Shown here one piece after another: positions 1 through 6,923 of a stretch of DNA of 64,000 nt. Location: positions 1,364,001 through 1,428,000 of the forward strand of contig NZ_CP009520.1 of the NCBI RefSeq assembly GCF_000969905.1, given 5' to 3'. The position numbers and the translations under genes are program-made. Each line of letters opens with the position of its first letter. Position 1 is the stretch's first letter. The notes below the pieces were generated by a model. That model saw only the letters and a program-made list of their open reading frames with translations, was not told the DNA's origin and searched no databases. This DNA comes from Methanosarcina vacuolata Z-761. Its GTDB lineage: Archaea > Halobacteriota > Methanosarcinia > Methanosarcinales > Methanosarcinaceae.

Positions 1-545
1 CCTGACCAGGCAACTGTAGCATTGGGGTCGGTAAAGACCGGGTGACCTGGGCTTACCTGGAGAGTCAGGGGGTCCTGGTGAGTTGTAATGGCAGCCATAC
101 CGGTTCCTTCCAGTTTTATGTTGAAAAGCCCTCCTGCCATCATTCCTGAAACACTTTTCATCATTTTTATGTTCCAGTTTAGCGAGGTCTCAAAGGCAAG
201 TAGATCGTTTCCATTTACAAAAATGGAATCGTTATCAAGTTTCAGGACTGATACCTTTTTTCCTTCATCTGCGAGGTAGAGCTTTCCTTTGCCTTCGGCT
301 TTTGTGAGGCTGACTCCCTCACCTGTAAGCGCCTTCTTCACAAAGGTGCCGATTCCGTGTTCGAAAACTCCTTCCCTCGTAAAAACGATATCTCCTGTGT
401 ACGCGACCATTGAACCTCTTTTTGTCCAGACAATTCCTTCAAGGTTAACTTCAAGAAGTCGGTCTCGTTCCAATTCAAAAATTCCCTGATTAAGGTCTTT
501 TTCTTCTGTACTTTGAATGAAATCCTCTATTGAATAGCGTCCCAA
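1..545 (-). CDS. AIM24 family protein (partial, C-terminus beyond window)
   Basis: Read on the minus strand, an open frame runs from 545 to the window edge (181 codons). It shows the AIM24/TIGR00266 pattern: an N-terminal stretch ending in LLEVNLEG, then [16 protein letters not shown], a glycine-rich beta segment ([19 protein letters not shown]), [16 protein letters not shown] and a Met/Gly-rich segment before [15 protein letters not shown]. The family forms a beta-helical fold; its biochemical role is not firmly known. A TAG lies upstream in frame and no ATG follows it early, so I chose the TTG at 545, preceded by a GAGATGA-like ribosome binding site. It is transcribed divergently from alaX. 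Family call is firm; the start is tentative. Confidence 0.8.
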   Translation of the reverse strand, partial: MGRYSIEDFIQSTEEKDLNQGIFELERDRLLEVNLEGIVWTKRGSMVAYTGDIVFTREGVFEHGIGTFVKKALTGEGVSLTKAEGKGKLYLADEGKKVSVLKLDNDSIFVNGNDLLAFETSLNWNIKMMKSVSGMMAGGLFNIKLEGTGMAAITTHQDPLTLQVSPGHPVFTDPNATVAWS

Positions 546-644
546 ACTCTCATCTCTTTTTATGTTCTATTTTCTTAATTGTTTAATAATTCAATTATCT
601 ATACAGTTATAAAGTATTTATCTCAAACTGTATTATCACGTTGA

Positions 645-695
645 CAAGCCCGAGTTCCGTATCGGAAGGACGAGTCCGTTTCGCTTGAGTTGAAT
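645..695 (-). repeat. Fragment of dispersed 'GACGGAACTCGGG' intergenic repeat
   Basis: On the minus strand this segment reads CTCAAGCGAAACGG, then CTCGTCCTTCCGATACGG, then AACTCGGG. It is a diverged copy of the element at 22684-22779 and 40690-40856, which carry CTTGAGCGAA followed by CCGTCCTCCCGAGACGGAAC and TCGGG. Non-coding; it lies between the divergent AIM24 and alaX genes. The rest of 546-859 is AT-rich promoter-like sequence with nothing else recognised. Confidence 0.5.
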
Positions 696-859
696 TTTCA
701 ATAATTATAAGTGGTTGAAATAGGTTTTTCCATTGTTACTGACTTATGACTCCTGGAGAATCAGATTGGTAAGGCTGGATTTTTACTCAAAACTGCATAG
801 TTTATGTACTCTGACAGTTTTTATCTCCTTTTATTAAGTTTAAGAAAAGAGGTTTGGCA

Positions 860-1591
860 ATGACAGAGGCGCTTTACTTCCTTGATTGTTATCTGAAAGA
901 ATTCGAAGCAACTGTCGAAAAAGTTACAGATAATCGATTTGTGGTTCTTGACCGTACTGCCTTTTATCCCGAAAGCGGGGGACAGCCCAGCGATGCCGGA
1001 AAGTTGGTTCGTGAATCCGATGGGGCTGAGTTTAATGTCCTTTATGTGGGTAAGTTCAATGGAGATATCAGTCACGAGATAGATGGTGAAAATGTTTCTA
1101 ACGGATTAAAAGCAGGGGACAAAGTAAAAGGATTCATAGACTGGGATCGACGTTACAGGCATATGCGTATGCATACGGCGACTCACGTAATAGCAAACGT
1201 AATTGAAAAGGAGGCAGGGGCTCAGATAACCGGAAACCAGCTTGGTCTTGACCAGAGTAGGGTGGATTTCAGTCTTGAGGTCTTTGACAGGGATAAATTT
1301 GCTGAATATGAGAAAATTGCCAATGACATTATATCCCGGAAAAATCCTGTTAATTTCTACCTTGTAAGCCGCAAAGAAGCCGAAGAAAAGCTCTCACGGT
1401 TAACCACGCTGGCAAAAGGCTTTTCCGACGAAATAAAAGAAGTGCGCATTGTTGAAATCGAAGGAGTCACGATTGAAGCCTGTGGAGGGACCCATGTTAA
1501 AAATACTGACGAAATAAAAGGCATAAAAATCATAAAACTTCAGAATAAAGGGAAGAGCAACAGGAGAATGTATTTTACACTCGTGGATTAA
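860..1591 (+). CDS. alaX: Alanyl-tRNA editing protein AlaX
   Basis: Free-standing editing domain related to AlaRS that deacylates mischarged Ser-tRNA(Ala) (or Gly-tRNA(Ala)) in the cytosol. The 243-residue protein has the N-terminal TAFYPESGGQPSD signature of the AlaX-M type and the two zinc motifs of the family: HxxxH (MHTATH, His about 105 and 109) and CxxxH (ACGGTH, Cys about 208, His about 212). An upstream in-frame TTG at 854 is possible, but AGAGGT at about 848-853 is spaced correctly for the ATG at 860. Monocistronic; its 3' side ends before a minisatellite. Call is firm. Confidence 0.92.
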   Translation: MTEALYFLDCYLKEFEATVEKVTDNRFVVLDRTAFYPESGGQPSDAGKLVRESDGAEFNVLYVGKFNGDISHEIDGENVSNGLKAGDKVKGFIDWDRRYRHMRMHTATHVIANVIEKEAGAQITGNQLGLDQSRVDFSLEVFDRDKFAEYEKIANDIISRKNPVNFYLVSRKEAEEKLSRLTTLAKGFSDEIKEVRIVEIEGVTIEACGGTHVKNTDEIKGIKIIKLQNKGKSNRRMYFTLVD

Positions 1592-1720
1592 TCTCAAGAA
1601 CAAACCTGAGCTTTTCCTTCATTTTTATTTTCTTTTTATGACCTTAAAAAGTTTGGAATTTTTTGTAAAAAAAGCAGAAATTTAAGCCTGAATCTTTTTT
1701 TCGGGAGATTTCAGTTTTCG

Positions 1721-1800
1721 ACTTTTCCTATACTTTTCCTATACTTTTCCTATACTTTTCCTATACTTTTCCTATACTTTTCCTATACTTTTCCATACTT
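1721..1800. repeat. 11-bp tandem repeat (TATACTTTTCC)
   Basis: About six to seven head-to-tail copies of the 11-mer TATACTTTTCC fill the gap between the convergent alaX and Ca/Na exchanger genes and end two bases before the exchanger's stop codon at 1803. Copies are almost perfect, so the array is probably young or homogenised. On the minus strand it would be transcribed only by readthrough past the stop. Confidence 0.9.
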
Positions 1801-1802
1801 AT

Positions 1803-2834
1803 TTAGCCCATCCTGAGCAGTACTATTAAAAAAGATGCATAAAAGGCTACTAAAGTCATTCCTTCCCACCTTTTTATTTCCCAGTCTGTGCTGATAAACA
1901 CAAGGAGTATTATACTTATCAAAATCATAGCCGGAGTCGTAAATAATAGACTTATCTGTTCAATGGCTACCGGATAGATCAACCCGGAAAATCCTAATAT
2001 TAAAAATATGTTTGCGATATTTGAGCCTATAACATTACCAAGGGCTATGTCCCCTAAACCCTGCTTTGCTGCAGATAGTGTCACTACAAGCTCCGGAAGG
2101 GATGTGCCAACTGCTACTAGAGTGGTACCTATTATAGTTTCAGGAACTCCAAGGAGTTCTGCAAAGAAGATTGATTTGCCTACAAAGTACTTTGCCCCGA
2201 TTATAACTGCTCCACAACTTAATACCAGGGTCAGTATATCTTTTGTGAAACCTTCTCTGGACTGGCAGTTTTCGCCGTTAGCGTTTCCATTTTTTATACA
2301 ATTGATCTTTTCCCTTGCACTGCTTATATACTTACACTTAAAAAAGTATATCAAAAACTCTTTAAAATGCAGTTTCCCTTCGTATTTCTCGGCTTCTTCA
2401 AACAGGAAAAACACATACGCGATGAAGACAAGTATGAAAAAGGCTGCCTCCAGTATTGAGAGTTCCCTGTTTAGGATAAAAACAAAGAAGAGCACAGATG
2501 CAAAGAGCATGACATAGCCATCTCTCCTGAGCATCTCTATTTCGGTTTTCACTGGAGAGATAACTGCAGCCAGCCCGACAACAAGCCCTATATTTGCGAT
2601 GTTTGATCCAACGACATTCCCTATTACGATACCGCTTGCATGCTGGAGAGAAGCAGCTATTGATGAAGCAAGTTCAGGGATTGACGTTCCAACTGCAACA
2701 AGTGTCAAGCCTATAACAAATTCGGAAACACCGAGTTTCTCTGCAATTGCTGAAGCTGATTTTACAAAGTAATCTGAACCTTTGACCAAAAGAACAAGGC
2801 CAAGTAGAAAGATTAAAAGATTTTCTGCGATCAT
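1803..2834 (-). CDS. Calcium/sodium antiporter, CaCA family (YrbG-like)
   Basis: Membrane exchanger of 343 residues, the usual size for prokaryotic CaCA proteins of the YrbG/NCX_Mj type, with about ten hydrophobic segments. The two alpha-repeats that form the ion site are clear: GLTLVAVGTSIPELASS in the first half and GTTLVAVGTSLPELVVT in the second, each followed by GNVVGSNIANI or GNVIGSNIANI. The two halves are linked by a hydrophilic loop rich in Glu, Lys and Asn. Known relatives exchange Ca2+ for Na+ or H+ across the cytoplasmic membrane. The ATG at 2834 starts directly with the first membrane segment. Single gene, convergent with alaX. Confidence 0.92.
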   Translation of the reverse strand: MIAENLLIFLLGLVLLVKGSDYFVKSASAIAEKLGVSEFVIGLTLVAVGTSIPELASSIAASLQHASGIVIGNVVGSNIANIGLVVGLAAVISPVKTEIEMLRRDGYVMLFASVLFFVFILNRELSILEAAFFILVFIAYVFFLFEEAEKYEGKLHFKEFLIYFFKCKYISSAREKINCIKNGNANGENCQSREGFTKDILTLVLSCGAVIIGAKYFVGKSIFFAELLGVPETIIGTTLVAVGTSLPELVVTLSAAKQGLGDIALGNVIGSNIANIFLILGFSGLIYPVAIEQISLLFTTPAMILISIILLVFISTDWEIKRWEGMTLVAFYASFLIVLLRMG

Positions 2835-2937
2835 AATTACGTCCGGTCTGTTTGTTCTGGATTTACTGATATTGATCTGGTCTCTTATCTGGAAACTCCT
2901 ATATTAAAGGTTTTCAATTAGAAGATGAATAAAATCT

Positions 2938-3040
2938 TGGCTCTTCTTTTTTTGTGGAGACATCCTCATAATGTTCCCATAAAAACCAATGCGGCCTTGA
3001 ATTGAAAATCCTCTTATCCATAGGGAATGGCGAAGAGCCA
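2938..3040. mobile_element. MITE-like element, copy A (TIR TGGCTCTTC)
   Basis: A 103-bp segment bounded by the perfect inverted termini TGGCTCTTC (2938-2946) and GAAGAGCCA (3032-3040). A second copy is at 38259-38360 with the same internal order: TCCTCATAAT, then CCCATAAAAACCAATGCGG-like, then AATTGAAAATC, then CTTATCC. No coding capacity. Inverted ends, small size and two dispersed copies fit a miniature element mobilised in trans, although no target-site duplication is obvious. Confidence 0.7.
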
Positions 3041-3540
3041 GAATCTCTTCCATATTCAGGCAATTGAGTATTTTTCCGTAGCCGGCAAATTATTTATCTG
3101 GTGCTTTTATAACTTGCATTTCAACATCTTCCAAAAAATGCAACTTCATTTCATTAGTTTTATATTATAAAATTACTTTTCAAAACTATAAACTGAAATC
3201 ATATTGATTTCTTTCATATTGATTTATTTTCATATGATCAATCTGAGCTTCGGTAGCTTTCAAGAAAGTTTTTCTATATATGTTGCGAACTTATTTCCTC
3301 ATGGAGTAGTTTTTCGGTATTGACTTACTCTATTGAAGGGGATCTTTTCTTCAATTCACCTGTTTTAAATCAAGCTATTACGGGGGTCTACTTTTCAAAA
3401 GGTGCTAACTAAAAACCCTGGTTTGCAGACACATCCATTCTTCAATTCTAAAATTAATATCTAAGTTGCTAGATCTAAATAGTCATCTTCTATCAAACGT
3501 TTGAGTTGAATTCTTTTTTATATTATATTTTACATAATAC
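3041..3540. other. Intergenic, AT-rich, no gene recognised
   Basis: About 500 bases with frequent stops in all frames, no ribosome binding site followed by a credible frame, and no repeat shared with the rest of the window. It may hold the promoter of the structured block that follows. Confidence 0.5.
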
Positions 3541-3543
3541 TCA

Positions 3544-3970
3544 ATGGTGGGTGGGTTACTAATTGGGAAAGGCGATAGCTACCTGAATTCAGGGAAGTGA
3601 ACTTGTAATAAGTAATCCACGTCAGGCTGAAGAATCTATAACCGGCGGGGAGTAGATTATCCTGCAAGCAGAGACTGCCTTGTAAAGTTTGCCAAGGGTG
3701 AACAGGCAAGTAATAATGTTCTGGATCTTCTGAATGGATAATAAAGCATAACAGCTTTGAGTGGTTACCAGATAAATCAAGCGTCTGAAAAGCGAACGCA
3801 TCAAATCGCCAAACCCAAAAGAGTACTGATTCACTAAATGGGTGTTTTAGAACAGTACCTCTAGTTCCAGATGGTATCGAAATAGTGGCTTACCCTCTGC
3901 AAGAGGCAGGTTATTGAACATCATATAGTCAATATAACCGAGAAAACTAGATAAAATCTACAGAAAGTGG
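3544..3970 (+). ncRNA. Structured RNA-like block; possible group II intron domain I-IV remnant or long leader
   Basis: No credible coding frame, yet strong pairing potential. GTGGGTTACT (about 3549-3558) pairs with AGTAATCCAC (about 3611-3620) over 10 bp with one G-U, enclosing the palindrome CCTGAATTCAGG. Further on, AGAGTACTG and CAGTACCTCT form another hairpin around a loop ending in GTTTTAG. GC content is above the flanks. The order of short A-rich internal loops and stems, and the GTGGG 5' edge, remind me of the ORF-proximal half of a bacterial-type group II intron. I see no domain V or reverse transcriptase downstream, so it would be a remnant. It ends in GTGGAGGGG, the ribosome binding site of the first DUF2795 gene. 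The class assignment is from memory and uncertain; the pairing is directly visible. Confidence 0.4.
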
Positions 3971-3980
3971 AGGGGAATTT

Positions 3981-4169
3981 ATGCAAACCAGTCCAATTGA
4001 AGTTCAGAAGGCTTTAAAGGATATAGATTATCCCGTAAATAAGAAGCAGCTTATTGCGCACGCTAAAAAGCACAATGCTAGCGATAAGGTAATTGAGGTT
4101 CTAGAAGACCTTCCTGAGAAGAAGTACACAAATGCTGCAGCTGTCAGCAAGGAATTCCAAGGAAAATAA
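3981..4169 (+). CDS. DUF2795-like small protein, copy 1
   Basis: A 62-residue soluble protein, rich in Lys and Glu and predicted helical. It matches the DUF2795 pattern, with a central DYPVNKKQLIAHAKKH segment, then VLEDLP and a C-terminal YTNAAAVSKEF helix. Function is unknown. GTGGAGGGG precedes the ATG by about six bases. It is followed 18 bases later by a second copy, identical over the first 20-odd codons apart from one silent change and about 90% identical overall, so the pair is a recent tandem duplication that also copied the GGGAATTT leader. No membrane segment or cysteine. Confidence 0.8.
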   Translation: MQTSPIEVQKALKDIDYPVNKKQLIAHAKKHNASDKVIEVLEDLPEKKYTNAAAVSKEFQGK

Positions 4170-4187
4170 ACATAAAGGGGGGAATTT

Positions 4188-4376
4188 ATGCAAACCAGTC
4201 CAATTGAAGTTCAGAAGGCTTTAAAGGATATAGATTATCCTGTAAATAAAAAGCAACTTATTGCGCACGCTAAAAAACATGACGCCAGCAATGAAGTAAT
4301 TGAAGTTCTCGAAGATCTTCCAGACAAGGAGTATACCAATGCTGCAGCTGTCAGCAAGGAATTCCAGGGAAAATAA
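4188..4376 (+). CDS. DUF2795-like small protein, copy 2
   Basis: Second member of the tandem pair, also 62 residues. It differs from copy 1 at only a few positions (for example HDASNEV for HNASDKV, and PDKEYTN for PEKKYTN). Differences cluster in the second half, while the first 20 codons are almost identical at the DNA level. This suggests recent duplication or gene conversion with relaxed selection on the middle. AAAGGGGGG lies just upstream of the ATG. The pair is probably one transcript ending at the hairpin at 4444-4467. Confidence 0.8.
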   Translation: MQTSPIEVQKALKDIDYPVNKKQLIAHAKKHDASNEVIEVLEDLPDKEYTNAAAVSKEFQGK

Positions 4377-4443
4377 TCTTACTTTAGAGGCACTAAGGCA
4401 CTAAATGGGGGCGAGTAGAAAAGGCTCTCCCTTTATCCATAAA

Positions 4444-4475
4444 AAAGGAGGCTAGTAAACCTCCTTTCTTTCTCC
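4444..4475 (+). terminator. Hairpin terminator after the DUF2795 pair
   Basis: AAAGGAGG (4444-4451) and CCTCCTTT (4460-4467) form a perfect 8-bp stem around a short loop, followed by a T/C-rich tail. It lies about 70 bases after the second stop codon. Confidence 0.65.
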
Positions 4476-4553
4476 GGAATGCAGTATTTGATCAGGATTT
4501 ATGTGATGATTTCCCCGGAACGCAGTATTTGATCAGGGTTTCTGTGATGATTC
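4472..4553. repeat. Direct repeat of about 40 bp, two copies
   Basis: Two adjacent copies of a unit beginning CCGGAAYGCAGTATTTGATC and ending TGTGATGATT follow the terminator (about 4475-4512 and 4515-4553), differing at a handful of positions. Non-coding. The rest of 4554-4870 is AT-rich and carries nothing recognised beyond the promoter of the next gene. Confidence 0.75.
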
Positions 4554-4870
4554 CAGTGCTAAAATTTGAAGGATAAAAAGTACTGTTATTTATATTTGGT
4601 TCAGATACGATCTATAATAAATGTGTTATTTTTGTTGCCTTTTCTGTATTGAATAAATTACGAAACACTCGGTTAAAAATGAAAAAATTTGTTGAAGCTT
4701 AATAAAGTTTAATGCAGTAAGAATAAATATCATTATACTAGATATTAATAATTCAATTAGTTCATCGAGATCCCCAGATAATAACATGTTCATAAATGAG
4801 GTTCTTTTTGAATTATTTGATACTTCTCTTTGTGTGAGCTTTAACGAGATATCAAATAGGGGAAATGATA

Positions 4871-5065
4871 ATGGAAAGAAAAAGTTCCCAGAGTAGGGAT
4901 CGGGGTTCCAGCAGAGAACGCAGCTATGGTAAAGGGCCACAGACGATGTACAAAGCCAAGTGCTCAGATTGTGGCGAAGAAACAGAGGTGCCTTTCAAGC
5001 CGGACCCTGATAGGCCGGTCTACTGCAGGGAGTGTTACGCAAAGCGCAAACCAAAAAGGTATTAA
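4871..5065 (+). CDS. Small CxxC/CxxC zinc-binding protein
   Basis: A 64-residue protein with a basic, Ser/Arg-rich N-terminal tail and a C-terminal zinc ribbon: KCSDCGEETEVPFKP, then RPVYCRECYAKRKP. This CxxC-x(n)-CxxC arrangement is typical of small archaeal and bacterial zinc-ribbon proteins (CxxC_CXXC_SSSS type), thought to bind nucleic acid or act as accessory proteins. An in-frame ATG at 4865 lies too close to AGGGG at 4858-4862; the ATG at 4871 has normal spacing. Single gene with 235 bases of plain intergenic DNA after it, in which only a short duplicated CTTGCTGAGGTTAC was seen. Confidence 0.8.
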   Translation: MERKSSQSRDRGSSRERSYGKGPQTMYKAKCSDCGEETEVPFKPDPDRPVYCRECYAKRKPKRY

Positions 5066-5304
5066 TTTATTCGCATCAAACCTTATGTTTTCATTTTGAT
5101 TGATGATCATTAACTTGCTGAGGTTACACTTGCTGAGGTTACGATTCTTACTTCAGTTTTTATCTTTTTACTCTGCTTTATTTTTCTCTTTTCTCCTGTT
5201 TTCTTGTTTTCTTTGTTATGTCACTCTGAAAACACTATAAGCTTGTTTATATATTAAAATATAAATAAAATCTAAAAGTGACACAGCCCTATATTCTAAG
5301 AGTG

Positions 5305-5658
5305 TTATTTCAGTTCCTGTGTTTCGAGTTCTCTTTCTAACTGTGTTATATCAAGAGACACCCGAAAGAGAGCATCCCTTCCTACATCCCTTACATCAAT
5401 TTCTACTGGTTGAGCTAATGTAGCTTTGATGGTTCTCCAATTTTCCCTGAAGACATCAACAATTTCCCATGGGCCGGCAGAACTATCTTTAACCTTATCT
5501 CGGGAAAGTTGTAAAAGCAGGTGTTTCTTTTCTGTCGGGGTGAGATTTTCGATTCCTTTTACCTCTAATTCACTTACAACCGCTTCACCCATTTTGGATC
5601 GAGCTGTCATTGGTTCTCCAGGCTCATCTTTTATCTCATTTGTTGCTTTTCTTCCCAT
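5305..5658 (-). CDS. Hypothetical charged protein (117 aa)
   Basis: I do not recognise the family. The protein is soluble and charged, with no cysteines or membrane segment: a Lys/Glu-rich start, a middle segment LTPTEKKHLLLQLSRDK and a C-terminal acidic helix (DITQLERELETQELK). The ATG at 5658 follows AGGGGC. An upstream TTG at 5682 exists because the ribosome-binding region is itself duplicated (two copies of a 23-24 bp unit containing GACGGGAA and GGGGCAAATT, about 5656-5704). Length, absence of stops and sensible composition support a real gene. Confidence 0.6.
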   Translation of the reverse strand: MGRKATNEIKDEPGEPMTARSKMGEAVVSELEVKGIENLTPTEKKHLLLQLSRDKVKDSSAGPWEIVDVFRENWRTIKATLAQPVEIDVRDVGRDALFRVSLDITQLERELETQELK

Positions 5659-5777
5659 AATTTGCCCCTTTTTTCCCGTCAATTTGCCCCTTTCTTCCCG
5701 TCAATTTACCCTCTTCTCTGTTCCCAACCTGGTTGCCAAATCAATATTCCCAACCTGGTTGCTAATCAATAATTAAA

Positions 5778-5870
5778 ATATAATTAGAGTATAATTAGAG
5801 TATAATTAGAGTATAATTAGAGTATAATTAGAGTATAATTAGAGTATAATTAGAGTATAATTAGAGTATA
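5778..5870. repeat. 11-bp tandem repeat (TATAATTAGAG)
   Basis: Eight near-perfect head-to-tail copies of TATAATTAGAG. The array overlaps the 3' end of the TIR gene: its last codon and TAA stop (5861-5863) lie inside a repeat unit, so array growth or shrinkage happens exactly at the gene's end. It has the same unit length as the 1721-1800 array but an unrelated sequence. Confidence 0.93.
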
Positions 5871-6421
5871 GGTCTGAAAGTTCTGGGGTCCAGGTAAATA
5901 TTTTTCTGGCAGTAACTGCATCTTGTCTCAAGGTGCGTCCCCGCGAGAAGAGCTTTCTCTACCTCTTCCTGAGGTGAGATGTACTGCGTCATCTCCTCTC
6001 CGCAATAGGGGCACTTTATCTTTAGCCAGTCAAGCCTTGTCAGTTCTCTCAGGTTCTGTATTATTTTTCCCAGAGCATCCTCATAAGTTTCAGGAAAAAA
6101 GACAATGGGCTGGAGATGGTGTATCAGGATAGGTAATTCGACTCCCGACTCTACCAGTGGAATTATAAGTGGTTCGGCTCCGACTGCAAACCCAATTTCC
6201 TGATTTACTTCTGGAGACCCTGCACCTTTCTGTGTGAGAATCGGGATAAAACAATCTGATTGGCGAATACCAAAACGTATCCTTTCACCCCGGGAAAGAA
6301 TTCTAGCTTTCCTGTACAGGGATGAAAAACTTTCCATCTCCACGGCCCATAAAGCTCTGGCAAGTTCCTGAGCAAGTGGTTCGTCCTGCTCGCAGTGGGC
6401 GATATAAATTTTCGAGATCAT
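5861..6421 (-). CDS. TIR-like domain protein with C-terminal zinc ribbon
   Basis: A 186-residue protein. The N-terminal 125 residues read as a TIR_2/DUF1863-like fold: box 1 KIYIAHCEQDEPLAQELARAL (4-24), an alpha/beta core with SDCFIPILT (55-63), then SPEVNQEIGFAVGAEPLIIPLV (69-90), where Glu75 sits where catalytic TIRs have their NAD-cleaving glutamate. The C-terminal part has two cysteine pairs, CPYC (137-140) and CSYC (168-171), a zinc ribbon that may sense or bind a ligand or nucleic acid. TIR domains act in immune signalling and NAD cleavage; whether this one is enzymatic is inference. A Pro/Glu-rich small gene lies just upstream. Its stop codon is inside a minisatellite. Confidence 0.7.
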   Translation of the reverse strand: MISKIYIAHCEQDEPLAQELARALWAVEMESFSSLYRKARILSRGERIRFGIRQSDCFIPILTQKGAGSPEVNQEIGFAVGAEPLIIPLVESGVELPILIHHLQPIVFFPETYEDALGKIIQNLRELTRLDWLKIKCPYCGEEMTQYISPQEEVEKALLAGTHLETRCSYCQKNIYLDPRTFRPIL

Positions 6422-6442
6422 AGCTGCCGCACTTTACAGGAA

Positions 6443-6583
6443 TTACTCTATTTTCTTTGGTTTCTTATCGTGTTCAATTTCCGGTTCCGGATGAGGTATC
6501 GGCTCAGGTGGAGGAACAGGTTCAGGCTCAGGTTCAGGTATCGGTTCAGGCTGGAAAGATGGTTCTTTGTCTTTTTCTGGCAA
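6443..6583 (-). CDS. Small Pro/Glu-rich protein (46 aa)
   Basis: A short frame with a TTG start preceded by AAAGGGGGAT at good spacing. The product is low-complexity: a charged start (LPEKDKEPS), a central (PEP)n tract such as PEPIPEPEPEPVPPPEP, and a basic tail DKKPKKIE. The stop is 21 bases before the ATG of the TIR/zinc-ribbon gene on the same strand, so the two are probably one transcript. Such an extended polyanionic tract suggests a linker or spacer peptide; no function is assigned. The start codon and strong ribosome binding site argue for translation. Confidence 0.5.
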   Translation of the reverse strand: MPEKDKEPSFQPEPIPEPEPEPVPPPEPIPHPEPEIEHDKKPKKIE

Positions 6584-6923
6584 AATAAATCCCCCTTTAT
6601 AATAATAATAACTTCTCCTCTATAAGTACTATAACTTTCAAGGAATTTACTTTCTAAATGACTTGTTTAGCATGAAAATGCTGCCATCTGCAAGCACTTT
6701 TATTGGTCGTGCATCTTATTCAAAGAATATCATGTTCGTTTTCTTATGATGTTTCTTTGTTATTAATTCGCGCTGCCAACTTTTTAATTTGAAAGGTTTC
6801 AAATGCAAACTTAACTGGATTTTCAATAGGATTTTTATGGTAACCCTAACTATCAGATATAATCATTTTTAGCTTGAGTGTGATAATTGATATATTGCTG
6901 ATGAGAAAAGTAGGAGCCCGATA
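6584..6923. other. Divergent promoter region, nothing further recognised
   Basis: AT-rich spacer between the minus-strand TIR pair and the plus-strand helical-repeat gene. No RNA gene, long inverted repeat or shared repeat was found. Confidence 0.5.

Noticed and set aside
3622-3834. Minus-strand frame in the structured-RNA-like block
   Set aside because: No start signal, and the sequence is better explained by strand pairing on the plus strand.
6395-6625. Plus-strand frame rich in Arg and Phe
   Set aside because: Mirror image of the Pro/Glu-rich gene on the minus strand, which has the ribosome binding site.
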